Positions 29,974 through 37,987 of a stretch of 64,000 nucleotides of DNA are shown piece by piece. The translations under genes were made by a program, and so were the position numbers. Below the pieces are notes generated by a model, which was not told the origin of the DNA, ran no database searches, and worked only from the letters and a program-made list of their open reading frames with translations. Numbering within the stretch: the stretch's first letter is position 1; each line of letters opens with the position of its first letter. The DNA comes from Actinospineispora acaciae DSM 45401 (lineage in GTDB: Bacteria; Actinomycetota; Actinomycetes; Mycobacteriales; Pseudonocardiaceae), in NCBI RefSeq assembly GCF_000620785.1, contig NZ_JIAI01000013.1, positions 62,001 to 126,000 on the forward strand. The letters are read 5' to 3'.

Positions 29974-32619
29974 TCAGCCGGCCACCACGATCTTTCCCAG
30001 CTCGGCGGCCGAGCTGAGCAGCTCGTGGCGGGGCAGCACCCGGACGGTGTAGCCGATCAGCCCGGCGTGCGGCAGCGGGACGACCGCCTCGAACCGGACG
30101 CCGTCGGCCTCGACGCCGCCGACGTGCGCCATCGGGGCGGTCACCGGGTCGTCCAGCTCGTCGGTGTCGTCCACCCGGCCGACCACCGCCTGCACCGTCA
30201 CGTCGTCGGGCTTCAAACCAGCCAGCTCGACCGAGGCGCGCACCGTCAGCGGCGCGCCGACCACCGGGCTGTCCGGCACCCCGGAGGCGTCCACCCCGGT
30301 GATCCGTACCCGGGGCCAGGAGCCGTTGAGCCGGCGCCGGTACTCGGCCAGCCGGCGGGCGCCCGCGTAGTCACCCCCGCTGACCTCGGCCGCCGCGCGG
30401 GCCGCCGGCCGGTACCAGTCGAGCACGTACTCGCTGACCATCCGGGTGGCCTGCACCTGCGGGCGCAGCGTGGCCAGGGTGTGCCGGACCAGCTCCACCC
30501 AGCCGGTGGGCACCCCGTCGGCGTCGCGGCGGTAGAACGTCGGCGCCACCTGGGTGCCGAGCAGCTCGTACAGCGCGGCCGCCTCCAGGTCGTCGCGGCG
30601 GCTCGGGTCGCTGACGCCGTCGGCGGTCGGGATCGCCCACCCGTTGCGGCCGTCGTACAGCTCGTCCCACCAGCCGTCGCGCACCGACAGGTTCAGCCCG
30701 CCGTTCAATACCGCCTTCATCCCGGACGTGCCGCACGCCTCCAGCGGCCGCAGTGGGTTGTTCAGCCACACGTCGCAGCCCCAGTACAGGTAGCGGGCCA
30801 TCGACATGTCGTAGTCGGGAAGGAACACGATCCGGTGCCGGACCTCGGGGTCGTCGGCGAACCGCACGATCTGCTGGATCAGCGCCTTGCCGCCGTCGTC
30901 GGCCGGGTGCGACTTGCCGGCCACCACCAACTGCACCGGGTGCTCGGGGTCGAGCAGTAAAGACCGCAGCCGGCCCGGGTCGCGCAGCATCAGGGTCAGC
31001 CGCTTGTACGTGGGCACCCGCCGGGCGAACCCGATGGTGAGCACGTCCGGGTCGAACACCGAGTCCGTCCAGCCCAGCTCCGGGGCCGAGGCACCGCGCT
31101 CCAGCCAGGCCGCCCGCACCCGCCGGCGCACCTCGTCCACCAGCCGCCCGCGCAGCTCGCCGCGCAGCCGCCACAGCTCCAGGTCGGACACCTCGGCCAG
31201 TGTTCTCGCCTCACTCGCCGGCGGGGCTTGATCAGCGCTCCCCACGGGCTCGCTTCCGTACCGGTGCGGGTCGCGCTGAGGCCGCGCGTCCGTCCCCTCC
31301 AACCCCGGCTCCCCGAGCAGCTCAGTGACCTCGCGCGACGCCCAGGTGTGCCCATGAACACCGTTCGTGACCGAACCGATCGGCACCTCGTCGGTGTCGA
31401 ACCCACCCCACAGCCCGCCGAACATCTCCCGGGACACCTGCCCGTGCAGCCGGGACACCCCGTTCGCGCGCTGGGCCAGCCGCAGCCCCATGTGCGCCAT
31501 GTTGAACATCCCCGGGTTGTCCTCCGCACCCAACGCGAGCACCCGGTCCAGCGGCACGTCCGTCAGCAGCGACTCGCCGCCGTCCTCACCGGGGCCGAAG
31601 TAGTACCGCACCAGGTCCACCGGGAACCGGTCGATGCCGGCCGGCACCGGCGTGTGCGTGGTGAACACGGTGCCGGCACGCACCGCCGCGACCGCCTCGT
31701 CGAAGTCCAGCCCGGACCCGGCGACCAGCTCGCGGATCCGCTCCAGGCCCAGGAAGCCGGCGTGCCCCTCGTTGGTGTGGAACACCTCGGGCGAGGGATG
31801 CCCGGTCAGTTCGCAGTAGGCCCGCACCGCCCGTACCCCGCCAACCCCGACCAGGATCTCCTGGCGGATCCGATGATCCTGGTCACCGCCGTACAGCCGG
31901 TCGGTGATCCCCCGAAGGTCGGGCTCGTTCTCCTCGATGTCCGAGTCCAGCAACAGCAGCGGCACCCGCCCGACCACCGCCTGCCAGACCCGGGCGTACA
32001 GCGTGCGCCCGGCCGGCATACCCACGGTGACCAGCACCGGAGCCCCGTCCGCCCCGGTGAGCAGCCGCAACGGCAGCCCCTGCGGGTCCAGCGCGGGGTA
32101 GTGCTCCTGCTGCCAGCCGTCCAGCGACAGCGACTGCCGGAAGTACCCGGACCGGTAGAGCAGCCCGACGCCGATCAGCGGCACGCCGAGGTCGGACGCG
32201 GCCTTGAGGTGGTCGCCGGCGAGCACACCCAGCCCGCCGGAGTAGTTCGGCAGCACCTCGCTGACGCCGAACTCCATGGAGAAGTACGCGATCGCCGCCG
32301 GCAGCTCCGCCTCGTTGCCCTGCTGGCGCTGGTACCAGCGCGGCTCGGTCAGGTAGGCGTGCAGGTCGGCGGCCTGGGTCCGCACCCGCTCCACCAGCTC
32401 GGCGTCGGCGGCCAGCTCGTCCAGCCGGTGGGTGGGCACCTCGCCGAGCAGCCGCACCGGATCCTCGGACGCGCGGTCCCACGCCGTCGGGTCGATGGCG
32501 GCGAACAGGTCCTGGGTCGGCGGGTGCCAACTCCAGCGAAGGTTCGCGGCCAGCTCCTGCAGCGGCGCGAGCGGCTCGGGCAGTTGGGCTCGGACCGTGA
32601 ACCGGCGTAGTGCTCTCAC
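29974..32619 (-). CDS. glgP: Alpha-glucan (glycogen/maltodextrin) phosphorylase
   Basis: 881 aa, actinobacterial GT35 form with an N-terminal DUF3417 segment (RFTVRAQLPEPLAPLQELAANLRWSW). Visible: YFSMEFGVSEVLPNYSGGLGVLAGDHLKAASD, VFHTNEGHAGFL, TTHTPVPAGIDRFP, and the pyridoxal-phosphate Lys in EACGTSGMKAVLNGG. Releases glucose 1-phosphate from alpha-1,4-glucan. Between LGEPGL and TLAEVSDLELW there is an extra stretch of about 25-30 residues (ARPQRDPHRYGSEPVGS...) not seen in homologues I know, probably an in-frame insertion. GTG start; divergent from glgE, suggesting paired control of glucan making and breaking. Confidence 0.92.
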   Translation of the reverse strand: MRALRRFTVRAQLPEPLAPLQELAANLRWSWHPPTQDLFAAIDPTAWDRASEDPVRLLGEVPTHRLDELAADAELVERVRTQAADLHAYLTEPRWYQRQQGNEAELPAAIAYFSMEFGVSEVLPNYSGGLGVLAGDHLKAASDLGVPLIGVGLLYRSGYFRQSLSLDGWQQEHYPALDPQGLPLRLLTGADGAPVLVTVGMPAGRTLYARVWQAVVGRVPLLLLDSDIEENEPDLRGITDRLYGGDQDHRIRQEILVGVGGVRAVRAYCELTGHPSPEVFHTNEGHAGFLGLERIRELVAGSGLDFDEAVAAVRAGTVFTTHTPVPAGIDRFPVDLVRYYFGPGEDGGESLLTDVPLDRVLALGAEDNPGMFNMAHMGLRLAQRANGVSRLHGQVSREMFGGLWGGFDTDEVPIGSVTNGVHGHTWASREVTELLGEPGLEGTDARPQRDPHRYGSEPVGSADQAPPASEARTLAEVSDLELWRLRGELRGRLVDEVRRRVRAAWLERGASAPELGWTDSVFDPDVLTIGFARRVPTYKRLTLMLRDPGRLRSLLLDPEHPVQLVVAGKSHPADDGGKALIQQIVRFADDPEVRHRIVFLPDYDMSMARYLYWGCDVWLNNPLRPLEACGTSGMKAVLNGGLNLSVRDGWWDELYDGRNGWAIPTADGVSDPSRRDDLEAAALYELLGTQVAPTFYRRDADGVPTGWVELVRHTLATLRPQVQATRMVSEYVLDWYRPAARAAAEVSGGDYAGARRLAEYRRRLNGSWPRVRITGVDASGVPDSPVVGAPLTVRASVELAGLKPDDVTVQAVVGRVDDTDELDDPVTAPMAHVGGVEADGVRFEAVVPLPHAGLIGYTVRVLPRHELLSSAAELGKIVVAG

Positions 32620-32810
32620 GCCGCGACAGCGTACGTGAATCGATTGCGGGATCGGTCCAGCCGTGCACTGGGCGAAAAAGATCAGCTTAGGAGACCGCTC
32701 ACCGAACGAACCGGGTCGGGAGGTGATGAGTCAAAGCCCTCCCTGGTGGATACTTCTAACCTGTCAGGCCGGGGGTGCTGAATCGAAGCAAGCTGGGGAT
32801 GTGGTGCGCC
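32620..32810. promoter_or_regulatory. Divergent glgP/glgE promoter region
   Basis: On the minus strand a -10-like TACGCT (32628-32633) lies 8 nt before the glgP GTG, implying a leaderless transcript. On the plus strand TAACCT (32757-32762) is a plausible -10 for glgE with a start near 32769. No convincing -35 boxes or operator dyads are seen. Confidence 0.4.
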
Positions 32811-34802
32811 GTGAGCGGACGGCTCGGGATCGACGAGGTGACCCCGGCGGTCGGCGGCGGCCGTCTTCCGAGCAAGGCCGTCGTCGGCGAGAGCATCCCG
32901 ATCCGGGCCACCGTGTGGCGGGAGGGGCACGACGCGGTCGCGGCCACCGTGGTGTGGCGCAAGCTCGGCGCGAGCGGACCCGGCCGGCAGGTGCGGATGG
33001 ACCCGGTCGGCATCGGCATCGACAGGTGGGCGGCGCGGGTGGTGGCGGACTCCCCCGGGCTGTGGACGTTCCGGGTGGACGCCTGGGGCGACCCGTGGAG
33101 CACCTGGAAGCACAACATCCGCGCCAAGGTGGACGCCGGGCAGCGGCCCGACGAGCTGGCCAACGACTTCGAGACCGGCGCGCTGCTGGTCGAGCGGGTG
33201 GCCCGCCGCCCCGGCGAGCGGCTCAACCGCGACCTGCTGTTCGGCGCCGCCACCGCGCTGCGCGACGCCGTGCGCAGCCTCCCGGAACGGCTCGCGCCCG
33301 CGCTGTCCGAACCGGTGGACACGATCATGACCGAGCGGCCGGTGCGCGACCTGCTCACCCGGGGGCGGGTGCACCAGGTCTGGGTCGACCGCCGGCGCGC
33401 GCTGTACGGCTCCTGGTACGAGATGTTCCCCCGGTCCACCGGCGGGCGTGACGAGACCGGCCGCGCGGTGCACGGCACGTTCGTCACCGCGTCCAAGGAC
33501 CTCGACCGGATCGCGTCGATGGGCTTCGACGTGGTGTACCTGCCGCCGATCCACCCGATCGGCGAGGTCAACCGCAAGGGCCCGAACACGCCCGCGTTCC
33601 CCGGCGGGAACCCTCGGCCGGAACCGGGCGTGGTGGGCTCGCCGTGGGCGATCGGCTCCAAGGAGGGCGGCCACGACGCCATCCACCCGGAGCTGGGCGA
33701 CCTCGACGAGTTCGACGACTTCGTGCGCCGCGCCCACGAGCTGGGCATGGAGGTCGCGCTGGACCTGGCCCTGCAGTGCGCGCCCGACCACCCGTGGGTG
33801 AGCGCGCACCCGGAGTGGTTCGTCAAGCGCCCGGACGGCTCGATCGCCTACGCGGAGAACCCGCCGAAGAAGTACCAGGACATCTACCCGGTCAACTTCG
33901 ACGAGGACCCGGACGGCCTGTACGCGGAGGTGCTGCGGGTCTGCACGCACTGGATCGAGCACGGCGTGCGGATCTTCCGGGTGGACAACCCGCACACCAA
34001 GCCGCCGAACTTCTGGCACTGGCTGATCTGGAAGATCAAGTCTGACTACCCGGACGTGATCTTCCTGTCCGAGGCGTTCACCCGGCCGGCACGGCTCTAC
34101 GGGCTGGCGAAGCTGGGCTTCACCCAGTCGTACACGTACTTCACCTGGCGCACCGGCAAGGACGAGCTGGTCGAGTTCGCCGCCGAGCACGCCGGCCGGG
34201 CCGACGAGTGCCGGCCCAACCTGTTCGTGAACACGCCCGACATCCTGCACGCCTCGCTGCAGCACGGCGGCCGCGGCATGTTCGCGCTGCGCGCCGCGCT
34301 GGCCGCCACCCTCTCCCCGTCCTGGGGGATGTACTCGGGCTACGAGCTGTTCGAGCACCAGGCCGTCCGCCCGGGCAGCGAGGAGTACCTGGACTCGGAG
34401 AAGTACCAGCTGCGCCCGCGCGACTTCGACGCCGCGCTGCACACCGGCAACTCGCTGGCCCCCTGGATCACCCGGCTCAACGAGATCCGCGCCGCGCACC
34501 CGGCCCTGCAGCAGCTGCGCGAGCTGCACTTCCACTACGTGGACGACGACGCGCTGCTGGCGTACTCCAAGATCGACCCGGTCACCGGGGACACGGTGAT
34601 CTGCGTGGTCACCCTGGACCCCGGCGCCGCCCGCCAGGGCACCGTCTGGCTCGACCTGCCCGCCCTCGGCCTGAACTGGGGCGACACGTTCGGCGTGCAC
34701 GACGAGGTGACCGGCGAGGGCTACACCTGGGGCCAGTCCAACTTCGTCCGCCTCGAACCCTGGCGCGCCGTCTGTCACATTTTCGCTGTTCACACCCCGT
34801 GA
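32811..34802 (+). CDS. glgE: Alpha-1,4-glucan:maltose-1-phosphate maltosyltransferase
   Basis: 663 aa. Transfers maltose from maltose 1-phosphate to alpha-1,4-glucan ends. GH13 subfamily 3 catalytic residues: nucleophile Asp392 in FRVDNPHTKP and acid/base Glu near 421 in FLSEAFTRPA; these equal D394 and E423 of the Streptomyces enzyme. N-terminal domain KAVVGESIPIRATVWREGHDA, then FDVVYLPPIHPIGEVNRKGPN, and C-terminal DSEKYQLRPRDF. GTG 32811 gives the M-S-G-R start seen in mycobacterial GlgE; GTG 32775 and ATG 32799 are in frame and possible. The stop TGA (34800-34802) is part of the hairpin at 34796-34841. Confidence 0.95.
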   Translation: MSGRLGIDEVTPAVGGGRLPSKAVVGESIPIRATVWREGHDAVAATVVWRKLGASGPGRQVRMDPVGIGIDRWAARVVADSPGLWTFRVDAWGDPWSTWKHNIRAKVDAGQRPDELANDFETGALLVERVARRPGERLNRDLLFGAATALRDAVRSLPERLAPALSEPVDTIMTERPVRDLLTRGRVHQVWVDRRRALYGSWYEMFPRSTGGRDETGRAVHGTFVTASKDLDRIASMGFDVVYLPPIHPIGEVNRKGPNTPAFPGGNPRPEPGVVGSPWAIGSKEGGHDAIHPELGDLDEFDDFVRRAHELGMEVALDLALQCAPDHPWVSAHPEWFVKRPDGSIAYAENPPKKYQDIYPVNFDEDPDGLYAEVLRVCTHWIEHGVRIFRVDNPHTKPPNFWHWLIWKIKSDYPDVIFLSEAFTRPARLYGLAKLGFTQSYTYFTWRTGKDELVEFAAEHAGRADECRPNLFVNTPDILHASLQHGGRGMFALRAALAATLSPSWGMYSGYELFEHQAVRPGSEEYLDSEKYQLRPRDFDAALHTGNSLAPWITRLNEIRAAHPALQQLRELHFHYVDDDALLAYSKIDPVTGDTVICVVTLDPGAARQGTVWLDLPALGLNWGDTFGVHDEVTGEGYTWGQSNFVRLEPWRAVCHIFAVHTP

Positions 34803-34841
34803 GTGGTTAGGGCCGCTAGAGCGGCCCTAACCACTCACGGG
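34796..34841. terminator. Bidirectional terminator-like hairpin, family copy 2
   Basis: Perfect inverted repeat with 22-bp arms (34796-34817 and 34820-34841) beginning CCCGTGAGTGGTTAGGGCC, centred on AG. The outer 15 bp are the same as in the hairpin at 18927-18972; the inner stem differs and remains fully paired. Both flanking convergent genes end inside it: glgE at TGA 34800-34802 and the TetR gene at TAG (34829-34827, minus strand). No T-tract. Confidence 0.8.
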
Positions 34842-35420
34842 TGCTGACCTGCGCAAACCGGTGGCCAGGAGGGTGGCGACGAGGGGGAGGTCGTGTTCGG
34901 TGCCGCCGAGGCGGGCGGTGTTGAGGGCCAGGGTGACGGTGCCTGTCCAGGCCAGGGCGGCGGCGTGGCGGCTTTCCTGGTCGGCGAGGTCGGGGGCGGC
35001 CAGGGTGATCACCTGGGTGGCGAACTCGACGAGCTCGGAGTGGAAGTTGTGCATGCAGCGGGCCACCTCGGGGTGGGTGTCGGCCTCGCGCCAGAGGATG
35101 GTGCGGACCAGGGTGGACCGCTGCTGGGACGCGGTGATCCGCTCTGCCAGCCGCAGCAGTGAGCCGGCCACGTCGCCGGGCACCACGACCTCGGCGGGGT
35201 CGTGCGGCACGGCCGGCGGCATCCGCTCCGCGAACAGGGCGGTGAGCAGGTCGATCTTGCGCGCGAAGTGGTAGAAGAGCAGGCCCTTGGGCACCTTCGC
35301 GGCCTTGGCCACGCGCGCGGTCGGGGTGGCGTCGAAGCCGTGATGGGCGAACAGCTCCTCGGCGGCGTCCAGGATGCGTTCCCGGGTGGCCTCGCCAGGG
35401 GCCAGCGCGCTGTCCGCCAT
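34827..35420 (-). CDS. TetR-family transcriptional regulator
   Basis: 197 aa from ATG 35420 with GGGAGG 5 nt upstream. N-terminal TetR HTH: TRERILDAAEELFAHHGFDATPTARVAKAAKVPKGLLFYHFARK-type arrangement at residues 12-55. The C-terminal ligand domain is generic (YHF...LFAERMPP, ILWREADTHPEVARCMHNF). It is downstream of the SPW-repeat protein gene, whose promoter has a TGACCG-N2-CGGTCA dyad over the -35, so autoregulation of a two-gene operon is likely. The last three residues and the stop come from the terminator hairpin. A small hairpin at 35472-35499 lies between the two genes. Confidence 0.88.
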   Translation of the reverse strand: MADSALAPGEATRERILDAAEELFAHHGFDATPTARVAKAAKVPKGLLFYHFARKIDLLTALFAERMPPAVPHDPAEVVVPGDVAGSLLRLAERITASQQRSTLVRTILWREADTHPEVARCMHNFHSELVEFATQVITLAAPDLADQESRHAAALAWTGTVTLALNTARLGGTEHDLPLVATLLATGLRRSAPVSG

Positions 35421-35471
35421 GTCGCCTCCCTCATTCCGCCCGCGCGCGAGACGGCTCACCGCGCGCGGCGA

Positions 35472-35499
35472 CGCCCGGAGACGCTACCGCCTCCGGGCG
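35472..35499. terminator. Hairpin between SPW-repeat gene and TetR gene
   Basis: CGCCCGGAG and CTCCGGGCG form a perfect 9-bp stem with a 10-nt loop, 27 bp after the stop of the SPW gene and about 50 bp before the TetR start on the same strand. No T-tract follows. It may be a partial (attenuating) terminator or an mRNA stabiliser. Confidence 0.5.
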
Positions 35500-35525
35500 C
35501 CGGTTGAACTCGTCCGACGGGTTGG

Positions 35526-35882
35526 TCAGTGGCCAACCGCCGCCTGGTGTGCCTTGGTGCTCTCCGGCACCGCCAGCAGCCCGAGGACCACGGCGATCGC
35601 GCCGACCACCCATGCGGTCCAGGACGCCGCCAGGTGCGTGCCGAAGAAGCCGAGCACCCATGGCGAGATGAACAGCAACACACCGAGCCCGGCGTGTACG
35701 TACTCCGAGCTCACCGCGCCGGGCTGGGCCAGCGACCACAACGACGCGAGCACCAGCAACACACCGAACACGATCAACGTGAGTGCGGCGGTGCGACCGG
35801 TCATGGTCCAGATCGGGGACAGCACGGCGTACAGGCCCGCCACCCCGACTACCCAGTCCTGCCACCGCGTCCAAGTCTTCAT
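35526..35882 (-). CDS. SPW-repeat membrane protein
   Basis: 118 aa, four transmembrane helices arranged as two SPW repeats: GLYAVLSPIWTMTG and GLGVLLFISPWVLGF, each with the Ser-Pro-Trp (here SPIW/SPWV) motif. Function unknown for the family; often stress- or redox-linked. ATG 35882 has GGGGAGG about 9 nt upstream. First gene of an operon with TetR, driven by the promoter at 35929-35957. Confidence 0.85.
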   Translation of the reverse strand: MKTWTRWQDWVVGVAGLYAVLSPIWTMTGRTAALTLIVFGVLLVLASLWSLAQPGAVSSEYVHAGLGVLLFISPWVLGFFGTHLAASWTAWVVGAIAVVLGLLAVPESTKAHQAAVGH

Positions 35883-35928
35883 AACCGATGCCTCCCCGTG
35901 AGCACGAGAACCAGAACTGACACCACCG

Positions 35929-35957
35929 AAGCTATGCCTGACTGACCGCCCGGTCAA
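35929..35957 (-). promoter_or_regulatory. Promoter and TetR-type operator of the SPW/tetR operon
   Basis: On the minus strand TTGACC (35957-35952), a 17-bp spacer and TAGCTT (35934-35929) make a near-ideal promoter. The dyad TGACCG-CC-CGGTCA (35943-35956) covers the -35 and spacer and resembles many TetR-family operators. The leader to ATG 35882 is about 40 nt. Strong candidate for autoregulation by the downstream TetR protein. Confidence 0.7.
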
Positions 35958-36056
35958 GACCTCGTGAGCTAACAGACAAGTCACGGCGAGGATGCCGTTT
36001 CCCCAGCTCACAGCCGTAACCCAGCGGACGGCACGAGCCCGTGGTACGCAGAGGCC

Positions 36057-37259
36057 ATGGGGTATGACGTTGCGGCGGTTCGCACGCGGTTCCCGGCACT
36101 GGCCGAGGGGGCCGCGCACTTCGACGGGCCCGGGGGCTCGCAGGTGCCGGACGCGGTGGGTGAAGCGGTGGCGCGGACGTTGACGTCCGGGATCTCCAAC
36201 CGGGGGCAGAACACGGTGTCCGAGCGCCGGGCCGACGGCATCGTGCGCGACGCCCGCGCGGCCATGGCCGACCTGCTCGGCGCCGACGCGGGCGGGATCG
36301 TGTTCGGGCGGAGCATGACGCAGCTGACCTACGACTTCTCCCGCGCGCTGGCCAAGGGCTGGTCGGCGGGCGACGAGGTGGTGGTCAGCCGGCTCGACCA
36401 CGACGCCAACGTGCGGCCGTGGGTCCAGGCGGCCGCCGCCGCGGGCGCGACCGTCAGGTGGGCGGAGTTCGACAGGGACACCAGCGAGCTGAGCGTGGCC
36501 GACGTCGAACGCGCGCTGTCGAAGCGGACCAAGCTGGTCGCGGTGACCGGCGCGTCCAACCTGCTCGGCACCCGGCCCGACCTGCGCGCGATCGCGGACG
36601 CCGTCCACAACGCCGGCGCGCTGCTCTACGTCGACGGCGTGCACCTGACCGCCCACGCCCCCATCGACGTCACCGCGATCACGGCGGACTTCTACGCCTG
36701 CTCGCCGTACAAGTTCCTCGGCCCGCACTGCGGGGTGCTGGCCGCCGCCCCGGCCACGCTGGACCAGCTGCGCCCGGACAAGCTGCTGCCGTCCACCGAC
36801 GTCGTCCCGGAGCGGTTCGAGCTGGGCACGCTGCCCTACGAGCTGATGGCCGGCACCACCGCCGCGGTGGACTTCCTCTCCGAGCTCGCCCCCGGCGACG
36901 CGCGCGGCCGCCGCGAGAAGCTCGTGACCAGCCTGACCGCCGTGGAGGAGCACGAGAACGAGCTCCGCGACGTCACCGAGAAGGCACTCGCCGCCATGGA
37001 CGCCGTCACGCTGTACGGGCACGCGCGCGAGCGGACCCCGACGCTGCTGTTCTCCATCGCCGCCCACGACTCGGCCGGCGTGGCGCGCGCGCTCGCGCAA
37101 GAAGGCGTGAACGCCCCGGCGGGCAGCTTCTACGCGCTGGAACCGTCCCGCTGGATCGGGCTCGGCGACGCCGGCGCGGTGCGGGTCGGCATGGCGCCCT
37201 ACACCGACTCCTCGGACGTCGAGCGCCTGCTCGCCGCCGTCGAACGGATCGCTACCTAG
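36057..37259 (+). CDS. Cysteine-desulfurase-like PLP protein (TIGR01976 type)
   Basis: 400 aa, class V aminotransferase fold: AHFDGPGGSQVPDAVGEA, VVVSRLDHDANVRPWVQ, LLYVDGVHLTAHAPID (Asp to PLP nitrogen), and the Schiff-base Lys in FYACSPYKFLGPHCG. Unlike true NifS/SufS, the C-terminal region (NAPAGSFYALEPSRWIGLG) lacks the Arg-x-Gly-x-x-Cys active-site loop, so sulfur transfer from cysteine is doubtful. No suf genes are near. It is a single-gene unit with AGAGG just before ATG 36057. The substrate remains open. Confidence 0.85.
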   Translation: MGYDVAAVRTRFPALAEGAAHFDGPGGSQVPDAVGEAVARTLTSGISNRGQNTVSERRADGIVRDARAAMADLLGADAGGIVFGRSMTQLTYDFSRALAKGWSAGDEVVVSRLDHDANVRPWVQAAAAAGATVRWAEFDRDTSELSVADVERALSKRTKLVAVTGASNLLGTRPDLRAIADAVHNAGALLYVDGVHLTAHAPIDVTAITADFYACSPYKFLGPHCGVLAAAPATLDQLRPDKLLPSTDVVPERFELGTLPYELMAGTTAAVDFLSELAPGDARGRREKLVTSLTAVEEHENELRDVTEKALAAMDAVTLYGHARERTPTLLFSIAAHDSAGVARALAQEGVNAPAGSFYALEPSRWIGLGDAGAVRVGMAPYTDSSDVERLLAAVERIAT

Positions 37260-37336
37260 AAGAGCATCGCGTATGTGCCTGAGCCGCCCGAAGATTCACT
37301 TCGCGACGGCCGGAGCCCGAGACTGTGGGTGTTGCT

Positions 37337-37440
37337 CAGAGGGTTGTTCACGAATCGCCTCCGGCGATCACACCGCCTGATCCAGGCACTCGGACGAGCC
37401 TTCGGCCCGCCCTCGCGCCAGGAGCGTGAACAACCCTCTG
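37337..37440. repeat. 16-bp perfect inverted repeat, 104-bp span
   Basis: CAGAGGGTTGTTCACG (37337-37352) and CGTGAACAACCCTCTG (37425-37440) are perfect reverse complements with 72 bp between, which include a small ATCGCC/GGCGAT hairpin. It lies between the PLP gene and the DUF1772 gene, ending 34 bp before the latter's start. It could be a structured 5' leader or a remnant of a small mobile element. Confidence 0.7.
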
Positions 37441-37474
37441 CCGGTGTTGATCACCTCACCCAAGGAGCTCCACG

Positions 37475-37987
37475 ATGAGCACACTGCGCACGCTGTCATT
37501 GCTGGTCGCAACGGTCTCGATGGCGCTGGGCGCCGGCGTGTTCGCGGACTGGTCACACACGATCATGAGAGGGCTCGGGCGCACCGACGACCGCACCTTC
37601 GTCACCGCCTTCCAACAGCTCGACACGGCGATCCTGAACGGCTGGTTCATCGGCTTCAGCTTCATCGGGGCGCTGGTGTTCGGGACCATCGCGGCGATCC
37701 TGAACGCGCGGACGCCGGCGCTGTGGTGGATCGTCCTCGCGCTGGTCCTGCACCTGGTGGTGGTCGTGCTGACCATTTCGATCAACGTGCCGATGAACGA
37801 CGCGCTCAAGGCCGCCGGCGACCCGAACCACATCCCCGACCTGGCCGCCGTTCGCGCCGCGTTCGACGAGGCCAAGTGGCGCGCCTGGAACCTGGTGCGC
37901 ACCGTGCTCGACGTCGCCGCGTTCGTGTCACTGGCCTGGGCGCTGGTGCTGCACGGCCGCGCCACCGGCGCCCCGACCGGCCTTTAG
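37475..37987 (+). CDS. DUF1772 (anthrone-oxygenase-like) membrane protein
   Basis: 170 aa with four membrane helices (SLLVATVSMALGAGVF, GWFIGFSFIGALVFGTIAA, WWIVLALVLHLVVVVLTISINVP, VLDVAAFVSLAWALVLH). The NVPMND motif after helix 3 and the conserved W...R...R region (AKWRAWNLVRTVLD) are typical of DUF1772, a family that includes anthrone oxygenases; the role here is unknown. AAGGAG 7 nt before ATG 37475. Overlaps the convergent HelD gene by 4 bp. Confidence 0.8.
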   Translation: MSTLRTLSLLVATVSMALGAGVFADWSHTIMRGLGRTDDRTFVTAFQQLDTAILNGWFIGFSFIGALVFGTIAAILNARTPALWWIVLALVLHLVVVVLTISINVPMNDALKAAGDPNHIPDLAAVRAAFDEAKWRAWNLVRTVLDVAAFVSLAWALVLHGRATGAPTGL

